Assembly: GCA_035295745.1 (NCBI GenBank)
Contig: DATGIL010000083.1
Span: 62,001 to 126,000 of the forward strand
Length of the DNA stretch: 64,000 bases
Direction of reading: 5' to 3'
DNA from: JAIQFL01 sp035295745
Lineage (GTDB): Bacteria; Acidobacteriota; Terriglobia; Bryobacterales; Bryobacteraceae
Below the pieces are notes generated by a model. It was given only the letters and a program-made list of their open reading frames with translations, searched no databases and was not told the origin of the DNA. A program made the translations under genes and the position numbers. Numbering within the stretch: position 1 is the first letter of the stretch; the number at the start of each line of letters is the position of its first letter. Below, piece by piece: positions 51,298 to 62,145 of the stretch.

Positions 51298-52795
51298 CGA
51301 TCGGCGGCCCCAGCCACTGGTACATCTCCACCTTCTTCTCGATTCCCGCGCAGTCCGGACATAGCACCGCGCACGGACGCGGCGGATCCTTCGGGGCATA
51401 GCGCGCAGACGCGTTCTCGACGCCCATGTGAACGAAACGAACGGCGCGGTCGCGTTCCCGCAAGAGCGCCTGGAACGGATATTCGAGCTGATTCTGCCCG
51501 ATGTCGATACCGACGAACTGGCACCCCGAGCGGGCGACTCGGTCCACTGCTTCCACATATGACGCCTGGTTGTTCCACAGCACCATGTCCGAGAAGTAGT
51601 TGTCGTCGCGAGCGGTGACGAGCAGACTTCGCGGACCCTTCAGCGGACGCGTCCAGTTCTCGAGTGCCGGCCTCCGCGCCGTATCGGCAAGGAAGCAACA
51701 CAGCAGCACGGAGAGAACCGTCCCGCTCATCCGCCACACCCGAGACCATTCACCGCCCCAATCCAGAAGAGTTGCCGCCAGAGGCGCGCCCGCCGCGAAT
51801 AACGGCAACTCCAGCCGCGATAGATACGGCTGCCACTTCAAATAGAAGCAGAACCCCAGAAATCCTAACGCCAGAGCGGCGACGTACAGCGCCCACTCCC
51901 ATCGGCGCCTTGCCAGCGCGACCGCCGCGGCTACCACGAGAAGCAACAAGTGCCAGCGATTGTTGGCATTGGCCTCATGATTGGCATTCAGCGGTGGTTC
52001 AAACCGTGCAAAGGGCCATGTCGTTTCAGGATCGTCCGGATTCAGCCCCAACGATCGATGGATCCCCAGGATGGTTCGGAACACCGCCTGATTCCAAGCT
52101 GGGTTGCGGCCTCCAAGCTGTTCGGACAGGTTCCGCAAAGCATTCGAAACCGTTGGCCCCACGCCTGGATGATCGTTTCGCCATCGAAAGAAGCCGTCGC
52201 CTTGAGCCGAGTCCGGCCCCAAGGGTATCCCGCTCAGCTGCAGATTGCGCAAATATTGGGGTCCGTTCACCAGCAGCACGCCGCCTAGTAGAAAGGCAGG
52301 CAATTTTCGCCACCACCCGGGCGGCATCGCGTCACCCACGAGTAACGCCGCGATCACCAGGGGCGGTGCGAACAGGTAAGCAGTCGCCTTCGTGCCGAGC
52401 GCCAACCCCAGAGACAACGCCAGAAACAGCGCGTCGCGACGCAGCGCGAAGTAAACCGCCGCCAGGATCCAGAAGGTCAGTACTGAATCGTTCTTGGCTC
52501 CTGACGCCTGCAAAATGAAATTCGGCAGCGTCGCACAGAACAGAGCGGCGAATGCCTGCGCTTTGGTCCCAAGGCCCATCCGTCCGGCAGTCGCCGATAC
52601 CGTCATGATGCTTCCGACGAATCCCAGGAACGCTACCAGGTTCACCAGATGGTCGCCGCCCGTGAGCACGTAAGTGTGCAGCATCATGTACTCGGCGACC
52701 GGTTGCAATGAGATTTGATTGAAATACGCGGTCGGAAAGAATGCCACGCTGCCCGACTGCGCCCAATAGACCACCCGCGGCATATGGTATGCCAT
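51263..52795 (-). CDS. GT39-like membrane glycosyltransferase, C-terminal part (frameshifted gene)
   Basis: 510 residues of a polytopic ArnT/PMT-like protein. YHMPRVVYWAQSGSV and FFPTAYFNQISLQPVAEYM are the first periplasmic-loop motifs, and about nine helices follow. The tail (ENASARYAPKDPPRPC) is soluble. Full-length relatives have one or more helices before the 'D-A-M-x-Y-H-M-P-R' motif. Here CDAM precedes the annotated start in the same frame, but the upstream helix lies in another frame (see 52684-53088). The gene therefore looks frameshifted near 52800-52830. Confidence 0.8.
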   Translation of the reverse strand: MAYHMPRVVYWAQSGSVAFFPTAYFNQISLQPVAEYMMLHTYVLTGGDHLVNLVAFLGFVGSIMTVSATAGRMGLGTKAQAFAALFCATLPNFILQASGAKNDSVLTFWILAAVYFALRRDALFLALSLGLALGTKATAYLFAPPLVIAALLVGDAMPPGWWRKLPAFLLGGVLLVNGPQYLRNLQLSGIPLGPDSAQGDGFFRWRNDHPGVGPTVSNALRNLSEQLGGRNPAWNQAVFRTILGIHRSLGLNPDDPETTWPFARFEPPLNANHEANANNRWHLLLLVVAAAVALARRRWEWALYVAALALGFLGFCFYLKWQPYLSRLELPLFAAGAPLAATLLDWGGEWSRVWRMSGTVLSVLLCCFLADTARRPALENWTRPLKGPRSLLVTARDDNYFSDMVLWNNQASYVEAVDRVARSGCQFVGIDIGQNQLEYPFQALLRERDRAVRFVHMGVENASARYAPKDPPRPCAVLCPDCAGIEKKVEMYQWLGPPIVIGHFLLFLSR

Positions 52796-53088
52796 AGCGT
52801 CGCAGCCGCTCCCACCAGCATCACAATAGACAGGACGACGGCGCTGATTGTACTTTCAAATGGCCGAAAAGCAGGGCCCTTCCAAGTGGGCAGGTACCGG
52901 TACCCGTACCAGGCGGCGGTGGCACCGATCAGCCCCCAGGCCGCGATCAGTGGTCCTCGCCGTATTAGATGGAACGGGCTGAATAGTTCGGTGAGAACCA
53001 CGGTCATCGTTACAATCGCCACGACAACCCGAAGTAGAAAATCCCGCAACCCCCATTCTAAGCGGCGTTTACCGGGTTTCCGCACCAA
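52684..53088 (-). pseudogene. N-terminal part of the GT39-like gene in another frame
   Basis: The frame encodes two or three membrane helices (RDFLLRVVVAIVTMTVVLTE, ISAVVLSIVMLVGAAAT) that fit the missing N-terminus of the glycosyltransferase at 51263-52795. Coding quality ends at about 52800, after which the frame is a shadow of the downstream part. A single-base indel in the 30 nt around 52800-52830 would join the two. It starts with a TTG. Confidence 0.65.
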
Positions 53089-53148
53089 TCCCCAAACCGG
53101 ACCCCCAGAAGGCCCGCTATAATGGATGTGTACGCACTGAGAGGTATT

Positions 53149-54138
53149 GTGTCCCTACGCACTTTTTTCCGTCTTTTTACTCACATGCAGATGTTGCCGA
53201 TCCTCGAAAGTGGTGAGGAGACTCTGGTCGGTGGGCAGGCCGTCATGGAAGGTGTCATGATGCGCGCTCCCCACAGCTACTGCGTCGCGGTGCGCCGCAA
53301 AAGCGGCGAAATCATTACCCAGGAAATGCCTCTGCCCCGCATGTCGGAGCAGTACAAGATTTTCAAGTACCCGATCTTCCGCGGCTTGGGCACTTTGTAC
53401 CAGGCATTGAAGCTGGGCGGCCGGGCACTGAAGTTCTCGGCGGAGAATGTGGCCCTCGACGATCCGTCGTTCAACAAGAATCAGGAGAAGCCCAAGGAAG
53501 TTCCGGCGTGGGCGGTGGCTGCTCCGGTGCTGTTCTCGTTTCTGTTTTACATCTTCGCTTATAAGTTCGTTCCGCTTTTTTTGGCTACCAAACTGAAGGC
53601 AATCTATCCGATTCTCGGCAACCACTTCGCCTTCAATGTGGTGGACGGGGTCATCCGGCTCGCCATCCTGCTGACACTGTTGGCAGTGCTCTCGCGCATG
53701 AAGGACATTCGCCGCGTGTTTGAGTATCACGGAGCTGAACACAAGGTAGTTTTCAACTTCGAGTCCGGACAGCCGGTCAATGTCGACAACGCGCAGAAGT
53801 TCACCACCTTCCATCCCCGTTGCGGAACCAGTTTTCTGTTCGTCGTGTTCTTCCTCTGTATTCCCGCTTATGCCCTGCTTCCCTTTGACGGGTTTGCGGC
53901 CAAATTCATCGCGCGCATCCTGCTCATCCCGGTGATCGCCGGCCTCTCTTACGAACTGATCCGTTTCGCAGCCAAGCGCCGCGGTTCGTTCCTGGCCACC
54001 CTCGCGGCCCCTGGCCTCTGGATGCAGCGCATCACCACCAAGCCGCCATCGGACGAGCAGGCCGCCGTCGCCATCCGTGCCCTGGAAGGTGCCATGTCTC
54101 TCGAAGAGTCCCAGGGCGGCCAATTAGTCATCGCGTGA
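53149..54138 (+). CDS. DUF1385 membrane protein (YqhQ-like)
   Basis: 329 residues. VGGQAVMEGVMMRAP is the family signature, followed by FKYPIFRGLGTLYQALKLG, membrane helices (about 120-150 and 170-190), YHGAEHKVVFNFE and HPRCGTSFLF. Function unknown; in many genomes it sits next to prfA and prmC, as here. The frame opens at 53122, but that ATG is part of a TATAAT; the GTG at 53149 has GAGAGG upstream. Confidence 0.87.
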   Translation: MSLRTFFRLFTHMQMLPILESGEETLVGGQAVMEGVMMRAPHSYCVAVRRKSGEIITQEMPLPRMSEQYKIFKYPIFRGLGTLYQALKLGGRALKFSAENVALDDPSFNKNQEKPKEVPAWAVAAPVLFSFLFYIFAYKFVPLFLATKLKAIYPILGNHFAFNVVDGVIRLAILLTLLAVLSRMKDIRRVFEYHGAEHKVVFNFESGQPVNVDNAQKFTTFHPRCGTSFLFVVFFLCIPAYALLPFDGFAAKFIARILLIPVIAGLSYELIRFAAKRRGSFLATLAAPGLWMQRITTKPPSDEQAAVAIRALEGAMSLEESQGGQLVIA

Positions 54139-54144
54139 TCCTAT

Positions 54145-55239
<1,095 letters not shown>

Positions 55240-55248
55240 GATCCTTTG

Positions 55249-56070
55249 ATGACCGTGGCAACGGCTCTGCTCCAGGGAACTCGTCTTCTGGAGGACGAGG
55301 CCATTGCCGTTCCCAGATTGACTGCGGAAGTGCTGCTGGCGCACGCCATGCGCTGCGAGCGCGTCTACTTCTACGCGCATCCCGAGCAGGAACTGAGCGA
55401 GATCGAATGGCTGCATTACGGCCGGTATCTGCACGAGCGGCTCAAGGGCAAGCCCACTCAATACATTACGGGCCGGCAGGAATTTTACGGACGGGAGTTC
55501 CGCGTGACGCCCGACGTCCTCATCCCGCGGCCTGAAACCGAGCACGTCGTGGAGACCGCCCTGCGATTGGCCCGCGACGCCGCGCGCATCCTTGATATCG
55601 GCACGGGATCGGGAGCGCTGGCCGTGACCCTGCAACTCGAGACCGGTGCTGCCGCCTGGGCTACGGACATCTCCCCGGCCGCAGTCGTAGTCGCCGCGCA
55701 GAACAGCCAGCGGCTCGGCGCACGAGTCGGATTCATCGCTTGCGATCTGATGGAGGCGATCGCGCCTGCCAGTATCGACCTGATCGTCGCCAACCCGCCT
55801 TACGTGCCGTTGGTGCACAAACAAGGGCTGCAGCGCGAGGTGCGGGATTATGAGCCGCACGTTGCGCTCTTCGGCGGCGAACGCGGATTCGAGTTTTACG
55901 ATCGCATCGTAGCGGACGCGCCGCGAGTACTTCGTCCCGAAGGGTGGCTCATGATGGAACTGGGATTCGGCACCCACGAGCACGTCGCCAACCTGGTGCG
56001 CGACTGGCGTGGCGGCCGCATCGAGCCTGACCTCGCCGGCATCCCGCGCGTGATCGCGGTCCATCGCTGA
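55249..56070 (+). CDS. prmC: Release factor glutamine methyltransferase PrmC
   Basis: 273 residues. It methylates the GGQ glutamine of release factors with SAM. The N-terminal helical domain is followed by TPDVLIPRPETEHVVE, the SAM motif ILDIGTGSGALAV and NPPY (182-185), the substrate-Gln motif. The ATG at 55249 follows AGGATCC; a TTG lies 3 nt upstream. The position next to prfA is standard. Confidence 0.95.
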   Translation: MTVATALLQGTRLLEDEAIAVPRLTAEVLLAHAMRCERVYFYAHPEQELSEIEWLHYGRYLHERLKGKPTQYITGRQEFYGREFRVTPDVLIPRPETEHVVETALRLARDAARILDIGTGSGALAVTLQLETGAAAWATDISPAAVVVAAQNSQRLGARVGFIACDLMEAIAPASIDLIVANPPYVPLVHKQGLQREVRDYEPHVALFGGERGFEFYDRIVADAPRVLRPEGWLMMELGFGTHEHVANLVRDWRGGRIEPDLAGIPRVIAVHR

Positions 56071-56777
56071 TGATCCGCCGCTCAGCCATCGCGGCTGGTC
56101 TGTTGCTCATGTCCCTCAACGGCGCGGCGCCGGACCTGCCCTTCACTCGCGTGCGCACTCTCTTCTCTGACGACTTCCGAGCCGGTCTCTCGAATTGGAC
56201 CGCCGAACTGGAACAGCCCGGTAAAATCGAAGCCCACCACGGCGTTCTGGCCATCGACGTTCCGGCGGGCTGCACGCTCTGGTTCCGTCCCGAACTGGAA
56301 TCGCCAGTTGAAATTCAATACGAAGCACGCATGGTGCGAGCCGGCGGCCCTCACGACCGGGTCTCCGACCTGAATGCCTTCTGGATGGCAAGGGACGCGC
56401 GCTCGCCCGCAGACCTCTTCGCTACCCATCGCTCCGGAGCATTCAGCGACTATAACCAGCTTCGCGCCTACTATGTGGGGCAAGGGGGGAACTCGAATAC
56501 CACCACGCGCTTCCGCCGCTACATCGGCGATGCGGCTGATCGCCCCCTACTTCCGGAGCACGATCTGCGTAGCCATGACGTGCTGCTGGAGCCGAACCGG
56601 TGGCAGACCGTGCAACTCGTGGCGCTTGGCAACCGAATTCAGTACTACCGCGACGGCAGGCTGATCTTCGATTTCCACGACGAAGCGCCGTACACGCGTG
56701 GCCGGTTCGGCTTTCGAACCACCCAGAGTCACGTGGAACTGCGCCGCTTTCGTGTCTCGCTCATCGCGCCGAAGTAA
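56070..56777 (+). CDS. Secreted DUF6250-like protein
   Basis: 235 residues with a signal peptide (MIRRSAIAAGLLLMSLNGAA). The concanavalin-like sandwich pattern includes DDFRAGLSNWTAELEQPGK, SDLNAFWMARDA, YVGQGGNSNTTTRFRRYIG and YYRDGRLIFDFHDEAPYTRG. This looks like a DUF6250/GH16-like lectin fold without a visible catalytic site. Its ATG overlaps the prmC stop by one base (TGATGA), so it belongs to this operon although its role is unrelated to translation. Confidence 0.75.
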   Translation: MIRRSAIAAGLLLMSLNGAAPDLPFTRVRTLFSDDFRAGLSNWTAELEQPGKIEAHHGVLAIDVPAGCTLWFRPELESPVEIQYEARMVRAGGPHDRVSDLNAFWMARDARSPADLFATHRSGAFSDYNQLRAYYVGQGGNSNTTTRFRRYIGDAADRPLLPEHDLRSHDVLLEPNRWQTVQLVALGNRIQYYRDGRLIFDFHDEAPYTRGRFGFRTTQSHVELRRFRVSLIAPK

Positions 56778-56785
56778 CGCACTCG

Positions 56786-59287
56786 CTATTCCTCCTGCGT
56801 CACTTCGATTGGATTCAGTCGCGATGCCACCCGCGCCGGGTACAGTCCCGCCAAGACGGTCACGGTCCACACCAGCAGCAGTGCACCTGCCAGCAATCCG
56901 CCCGGCGGATGGAACTGAATGGTCCACCCAAAACTCTGCTTGTTGACCACGAAGATCAACAGGAGCGACAGCGCAAAGCCCAGGACGAGTCCCAGCAACG
57001 CGGCTAATAATCCGAGGAAGGCGGCTTCGGTCAGAATCATCCCGCGCACCTGTGCGGCCGATGCTCCCAGGTAACGCAGCAGGCCGAGTTCCCGACGCCG
57101 ATCCAACACCAGAGCCAGCAGAGAATTGGCCGCCCCCAGCATCGCCACCACTACTGCGACCGCCTCCAGCGCCCAGGTAATCGCGAAGGTGCGGTCAAAC
57201 ACCGCGATCGCGTTCCGCCGCAAGTAACTGTTGGGCACGACGGCAACGCCATACCCCGCGGTCCGAATTCGCATTTGCCGTTGGATCTCCTCCACGTCTG
57301 CGCCCGGCGCGGCGTATACCGCGGCGTTAGTCGCGGGCTGGTGCGGCAGGTATCGCAGCAGGGTCGAGCGGTCTACAATCACGTATCCCTGGCTGCTGGA
57401 GTATTCGAAGTAGATTCCGGCAACTTGCAACGTCACCTCCTGATCGCCAATGGCGAGCGACAGCAGGTCTCCCGCGCGCACGCCATGCTTATTCGCGAAG
57501 GGCTCACTCACAATGGCCCGATCATTTCCGGGCAGCGATTCCAGAATCGCGTCGCGATCCTCGCCGGGAAGGAAACGTAGCCGTCCGTAGCGCCGCACCA
57601 CCCGCATGTCGCCCGCGCCGAGCGTAGCTCGCTCGCCGTGGTAGTGGAACTCCAGGCCATAGAAGGCATCTACCGCCGCAACACCGGGAATCGAACGCAG
57701 GATCGGCACCACCTCGTCGGCGATCGGCGGATACGAACCGGCGCCCGCTGGTGCAGCGGGCCCCACATAGAGGTCGGCGCGAAGCTGGATATCGAGCCAG
57801 AGCGCCACCGTCTCGCGAAAACTTCCCACCATGATACCCACGCTCGCCATCATCGCGATCGCCGTGGCCAGCGCTCCCACTACCACTGAAGTGCGCGAGA
57901 GTGACGCGGTCAGACTCCGCGACGCCAGCAATCCGGCCACGCGACGGCGAACCGCAAACCGCGTTGCGCGATTCACCGCCAGCACCACCGCCGGCGCCGC
58001 CAAAGCTGCCGAGCCGATGGCAAGGATCGCCGCCGCGTATCCCCACAGCGGGTAACCGCCCACTGGTCCGGCTCGCGAAGCGCCTACCGCAAGACCCCCT
58101 AAGAGTGCCGAGCCCGCGAGTCCGCGGCGCCATCGCAGACGGGCGCGATGTTCATGTGCCCCTCGGCTCATTGCCTCAGTGGACGGCACCCGCATCGCCT
58201 CGCGCGCGGGCGCCCATGCGGAAAGGAACGCCACGAACGTGCCCGTGGCCAGCGCAATCCAGGCCCCGCTCCACGTCAACTCGACCGGCGCGGGACGACT
58301 AGTGGTGTAAAGCGCATTCACAGTGCCCGCGATCAATTGGACGGTTCCACCTGCCAATAACCTGCCCAGGGCGATCCCCAACGCCGCGCCGACCACTCCT
58401 AAAAGGAGGGCCTCCCCCAGAAAGAGCATAAGAACCGTGAACCGGCTCGCGCCCACTGCCCGCAGAATGCCGATGGCGGAGCGGCGCCGCACGACACTCA
58501 CCGAGATCGTGTTGTAGATCAGGAACGCTCCCACCACGAGCGAGATGTAGCTCAGCGCCCGCAGATTCCACCGAAACGCGCGCAGCATGCGCTGGTTCTC
58601 GTCGCTGCGCGCGCCAGGCTTACCGATCAGGTACGCGGACGGCAGCACCGCGCGCACGGCTCTTTCGACCGCTCCGGGGTCTTCTCCAGGCGAAACGGCC
58701 GTCTCGATGCGATCCACCTTCCCATAGCGGCCCAGCGCCTGTTGTGCGTCCGCAATATCGATCACGAGGAACTCCGTGCGGTCCTGCCCAATCACCTGTG
58801 CGATGTGAAAGCGCCGCGTGCGGCCATCGATCGACAATCCGATCTCTTCGCCGGTTCGAACCCGCAGCAGATCCGCAAGTCCGCGCGACACCGCCGCAAA
58901 GGGAAGTCCTCCGGATTGTTCCGTGGCCGCCGAATTCTGCCCACCAAACACATCCCCGCCGATCAGATCCAGCCCATAAACGGGCACCGCGCCGGCGCCT
59001 TCGATCACCGCCTGCGTCTCGATCACCGGACGAAATTGCGCGCGGAATGGCAGCGCCGCCAGTTGTCCGATCCAACGCTCATCCACGCCGCCGTTCGCGG
59101 TGATCTCGAGATCCGCCTTTCCAGACAGTGTCTCGAGTGAAGATCGAAACGATCCCGTCGCCGCGTCGCCTGCCAAGTCGATTGCCACCACCACCGCGAT
59201 GCCCAGCGCGACTGCCAGCACGGTAAGTGCAGTCCGCAGCAGATCGCTGAGCAATGGCCTCAGGATGAGCAAACGGAACAATTTCAT
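56786..59287 (-). CDS. FtsX-family ABC permease
   Basis: 833 residues with two FtsX modules. An N-terminal helix (LTVLAVALGIAVVVAIDL), a large periplasmic domain, three helices around 250-370 (LVVGAFLIYNTISVSVVRRRSAIGI, in parts), then a second set ending LLLVWTVTVLAGLYPA. This duplicated form resembles YbbP-like and LolE-like permeases. The ATG overlaps the ATPase stop (ATGA), so the two form one transporter. Stop is 8 nt from the convergent gene. Confidence 0.9.
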   Translation of the reverse strand: MKLFRLLILRPLLSDLLRTALTVLAVALGIAVVVAIDLAGDAATGSFRSSLETLSGKADLEITANGGVDERWIGQLAALPFRAQFRPVIETQAVIEGAGAVPVYGLDLIGGDVFGGQNSAATEQSGGLPFAAVSRGLADLLRVRTGEEIGLSIDGRTRRFHIAQVIGQDRTEFLVIDIADAQQALGRYGKVDRIETAVSPGEDPGAVERAVRAVLPSAYLIGKPGARSDENQRMLRAFRWNLRALSYISLVVGAFLIYNTISVSVVRRRSAIGILRAVGASRFTVLMLFLGEALLLGVVGAALGIALGRLLAGGTVQLIAGTVNALYTTSRPAPVELTWSGAWIALATGTFVAFLSAWAPAREAMRVPSTEAMSRGAHEHRARLRWRRGLAGSALLGGLAVGASRAGPVGGYPLWGYAAAILAIGSAALAAPAVVLAVNRATRFAVRRRVAGLLASRSLTASLSRTSVVVGALATAIAMMASVGIMVGSFRETVALWLDIQLRADLYVGPAAPAGAGSYPPIADEVVPILRSIPGVAAVDAFYGLEFHYHGERATLGAGDMRVVRRYGRLRFLPGEDRDAILESLPGNDRAIVSEPFANKHGVRAGDLLSLAIGDQEVTLQVAGIYFEYSSSQGYVIVDRSTLLRYLPHQPATNAAVYAAPGADVEEIQRQMRIRTAGYGVAVVPNSYLRRNAIAVFDRTFAITWALEAVAVVVAMLGAANSLLALVLDRRRELGLLRYLGASAAQVRGMILTEAAFLGLLAALLGLVLGFALSLLLIFVVNKQSFGWTIQFHPPGGLLAGALLLVWTVTVLAGLYPARVASRLNPIEVTQEE

Positions 59288-59961
59288 GGCCGCTCGACGG
59301 AGACGATTCGTCCATCCCGCAGATTGACTCGCACGTCCGCAATGGCCGCTGCCTCCGCGCTATGCGTCGCCATCAGGATGGTGGCGCCGAAGCGATTGGC
59401 GCTCTCGCGCAGAAGCTTGAGAACCTGGTCGCCGCTGGTCGTATCGAGATTGCCCGTGGGCTCGTCTGCCATCACCAGATCTGGCGAGTGTACCAGCGCG
59501 CGCGCAATCGCTACACGTTGCATCTGTCCGCCCGATAATTGATAGGGAAAGCTCGCCGCCTTCTCTTCCAGCCCCACCCACCGCAGGCGATCGCGCGCCG
59601 TTTCCGCCGAGCCGCGAGCATGTGCCAGCAATAGAGGTAATTCGATGTTTTCCAGCACGGTCAAGGTAGGAAGCAGTTGGAAGAACTGAAAAACGAACCC
59701 GACGCGCTTCCGGCGTAGCGCCGTCAACTCGCTTTCCGATAGAGACTGGGTGCTACGCCCGTCGATCCGCACTTCGCCGCTGCTGGGGAAGTCCATCGCT
59801 CCGGCCAGGTTCAGCATCGTAGTTTTCCCACAGCCGCTCCTCCCCAGGAGCGCTGTGACCGTTCCGGCGGCAGCTGTCAGCGAGATGTCATGCAGCACCT
59901 CGACCGCCTGGTCTCCACTACGGTACGTCTTCGATACGGCACACAATTCCAGCCGGTTCAC
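59284..59961 (-). CDS. ABC transporter ATP-binding protein (LolD/MacB type)
   Basis: 225 residues. Walker A is LLGRSGCGKTT, the signature is LSGGQMQRVAIARAL, Walker B is LVMADEPTGNLD and the switch His is in TILMATHSAEAA. The LolD/YbbA-type ATPase pairs with the FtsX permease just downstream. The GTG start overlaps the stop of the beta-lactamase gene, and its stop overlaps the permease start, giving a three-gene coupled operon. Confidence 0.93.
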   Translation of the reverse strand: MNRLELCAVSKTYRSGDQAVEVLHDISLTAAAGTVTALLGRSGCGKTTMLNLAGAMDFPSSGEVRIDGRSTQSLSESELTALRRKRVGFVFQFFQLLPTLTVLENIELPLLLAHARGSAETARDRLRWVGLEEKAASFPYQLSGGQMQRVAIARALVHSPDLVMADEPTGNLDTTSGDQVLKLLRESANRFGATILMATHSAEAAAIADVRVNLRDGRIVSVERP

Positions 59962-60767
59962 CGCGATTCCGGAGCCGGGATGATTCCCAAACCATTCAGG
60001 ATCTCGCGCGTTTTGGTAATCCTCAGAGGAGCGAGTTGGCTGATCGGCGAGCCACCCAGATTGAGCGCGAAATAGTACAAGCCGCCATTCTTCTCCACGA
60101 AACCCACGTACCAGACCACCGGCACGTCATCGGTGCCGCAGGCGCCAGTCTTCGCGCTGAGTTTCCATCCTGGTCCCTGGTCGGCCACCATGATGTCCTT
60201 GACGATATCAGTGGTGCGTGGCGCAAGGCCAAGTTTGCCTTCGTAGAGGCGCTGCAAAAAGGCCACCTGCTCATCGGCCGAAATTCGCAGCGGCCCAGTA
60301 AGCCAGAACTGGTCGATTGCGCCCGAAATGTCCTGGTTCCCGTACTGAAATTGCCGGACATACCGTTCCATCCGATCCCTGCCGGTACGCCGGGCAATTT
60401 CCTGGTAATACCAGACCACCGAGTATTTGAAAGCCGAGCGCAGCGTGTGGTCGCGCGGCCAATCCAGAAGCCAGCCGGGCTGCTGCGGGTCGCGTCTGGC
60501 ATCGTAGGGAATCAGGAAATTGGCGTCCGTCGCGACGCCCGTCTCCACCGCGATCAGCGAGTTTGGAATCTTGTAGGTGGAACAGGGATGAAACCGTTCC
60601 GCTGCGCGGGCGGCATTGTGGCGGATGTAAGAGTGGCGCTGCGCGTCGTAAAGCACGAAAGTCCCGTGCAACCCCGCGAAGTACTTCGATAGATCTTCCG
60701 CGACAGCCGGTGCGGCACTGGTCAACAGCATGCAAAAGAGGCCAGCGATCGGGCCGTGGCGATTCAT
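59958..60767 (-). CDS. Class D (OXA-type) serine beta-lactamase
   Basis: 269 residues with a signal peptide (MNRHGPIAGLFCMLLTSAAP, cut near AVA-ED). All class D motifs are present: active-site Ser63 in STYK (63-66), SVV (116-118), YGN (142-144), Trp155 and KTG (206-208). It should hydrolyse beta-lactams in the periplasm through an acyl-enzyme. The ATG at 60767 was chosen over one 18 nt upstream. It is divergent from aroA by 60 nt and overlaps the ABC ATPase start by 4 nt. Confidence 0.92.
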   Translation of the reverse strand: MNRHGPIAGLFCMLLTSAAPAVAEDLSKYFAGLHGTFVLYDAQRHSYIRHNAARAAERFHPCSTYKIPNSLIAVETGVATDANFLIPYDARRDPQQPGWLLDWPRDHTLRSAFKYSVVWYYQEIARRTGRDRMERYVRQFQYGNQDISGAIDQFWLTGPLRISADEQVAFLQRLYEGKLGLAPRTTDIVKDIMVADQGPGWKLSAKTGACGTDDVPVVWYVGFVEKNGGLYYFALNLGGSPISQLAPLRITKTREILNGLGIIPAPESR

Positions 60768-60827
60768 CGTCTTATCGTCCCACAAGTCGCCGGTGCGGCT
60801 CTGCGGCTAAAATGGAAGTTCCACCAC

Positions 60828-62129
60828 ATGCAAAAAAGCATCTCGCCTGCTTCCTCGATCTCCGGATCCGTCTCCTTGCCCGGTGACAAATCCATCTCGC
60901 ACCGGTACGCTATGATCGCTTCGATCGCAGAGGGACCCACTCGTATTCACAACTACTCTACCGGCGCCGACTGTCATTCCACCCTGGGATGCGTGCGCGC
61001 GCTCGGTCTTGAAGTTGAAGGGCAAGGAACCGAATTTGTGATTCACGGCAAGGGACCCGAGGGTCTGCGCGCGCCGGCAGGCGATCTCGACGCCGGCAAT
61101 TCCGGATCGACCATCCGGATGTTATCCGGCATCCTGGCGGGACAGCCGTTTCGGTCGCGCATCGTCGGCGACGAATCGTTATCGCGCCGTCCCATGCAAC
61201 GGATCATGACGCCGCTCGGCCAGATGGGCGCGACGCTTACAGCGCGCGACGCCAAATTTCCGCCGATTGAAATTCAGGGTGGCTCGCTGCGGCCCATCGA
61301 TTACGAATTGCCGGTTCCCAGTGCGCAGGTGAAGACCTGCGTCCTATTTGCGGGCCTCTTCGCCGATGGCGAAACTTCGGTCACCGAAAAAGTGCGGTCC
61401 CGCGATCACACGGAAATTGCACTCCGCGAGTTCGGCGCCGATCTGGCGAGTGCCGGTATCCCCGGCAATTCTGCAGGCCGCAAGATCACCGTCACGGGCC
61501 GCCCCGTTCTGACGGGCCGGGAAGTCGTGGTGCCGTCCGATATCTCCTCGGCAGCATTTTTTCTGGTGGCCGCGCTTTTGGTGCCCGGATCTCGCCTTTC
61601 GATCGGCGCTGTTGGCCTGAATCCAACGCGCTCGGCACTGCTGGATTTTCTGGCGGGTATGGGGGCGAGGCTGCGCATTCCGAATCTGGAGACGATTAAC
61701 GGCGAACTGGTCGGCGAGATTCTGGTGGAGCACAGCCCTCTCCGCGGCGGAACGATCGACGGCGGCCTGACTGCAGCGCTGATCGACGAGATTCCCGTGC
61801 TGGCCGTGCTCGGGGCCGCGACGCGTGATGGCATCATCGTGCGCGACGCATCGGAACTGAGGATCAAAGAGACCGATCGCATTCAGACGATTGTCGACAA
61901 TCTTCGCCGCATGGGAGTGGAGGCTGAGGAACTGCCGGATGGCCTGATTGTCCCTGGCTGCCAAAAATTTCGCGCCGCGCAATTCGATTCCTTCGGCGAC
62001 CATCGTATCGCTATGGCCTTCGCCGTAGCGGCGCTGGCGGCAGACGGGGAGTCCGTGATCGAAGGCGCAGAAGCGGCGTCCGTCTCTTTCCCCGAATTCT
62101 GGGACACCATAGCGCGGATTGTTTCATAA
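60828..62129 (+). CDS. aroA: 3-phosphoshikimate 1-carboxyvinyltransferase (EPSP synthase)
   Basis: 433 residues, normal length. The sixth step of the shikimate pathway. Motifs are LPGDKSISHR, GNSGSTIRML, SLSRRPMQR, VRSRDHTE, KETDRIQ and DHRIAMAFA. The Gly-Asn-Ser-Gly loop is closer to the class II enzymes of Gram-positives than to E. coli AroA (GNAGT). The ATG at 60828 was chosen; the frame is open from 60756, overlapping the beta-lactamase start. Confidence 0.94.
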   Translation: MQKSISPASSISGSVSLPGDKSISHRYAMIASIAEGPTRIHNYSTGADCHSTLGCVRALGLEVEGQGTEFVIHGKGPEGLRAPAGDLDAGNSGSTIRMLSGILAGQPFRSRIVGDESLSRRPMQRIMTPLGQMGATLTARDAKFPPIEIQGGSLRPIDYELPVPSAQVKTCVLFAGLFADGETSVTEKVRSRDHTEIALREFGADLASAGIPGNSAGRKITVTGRPVLTGREVVVPSDISSAAFFLVAALLVPGSRLSIGAVGLNPTRSALLDFLAGMGARLRIPNLETINGELVGEILVEHSPLRGGTIDGGLTAALIDEIPVLAVLGAATRDGIIVRDASELRIKETDRIQTIVDNLRRMGVEAEELPDGLIVPGCQKFRAAQFDSFGDHRIAMAFAVAALAADGESVIEGAEAASVSFPEFWDTIARIVS

Positions 62130-62145
62130 TCGCGCCAGTAGCAAT

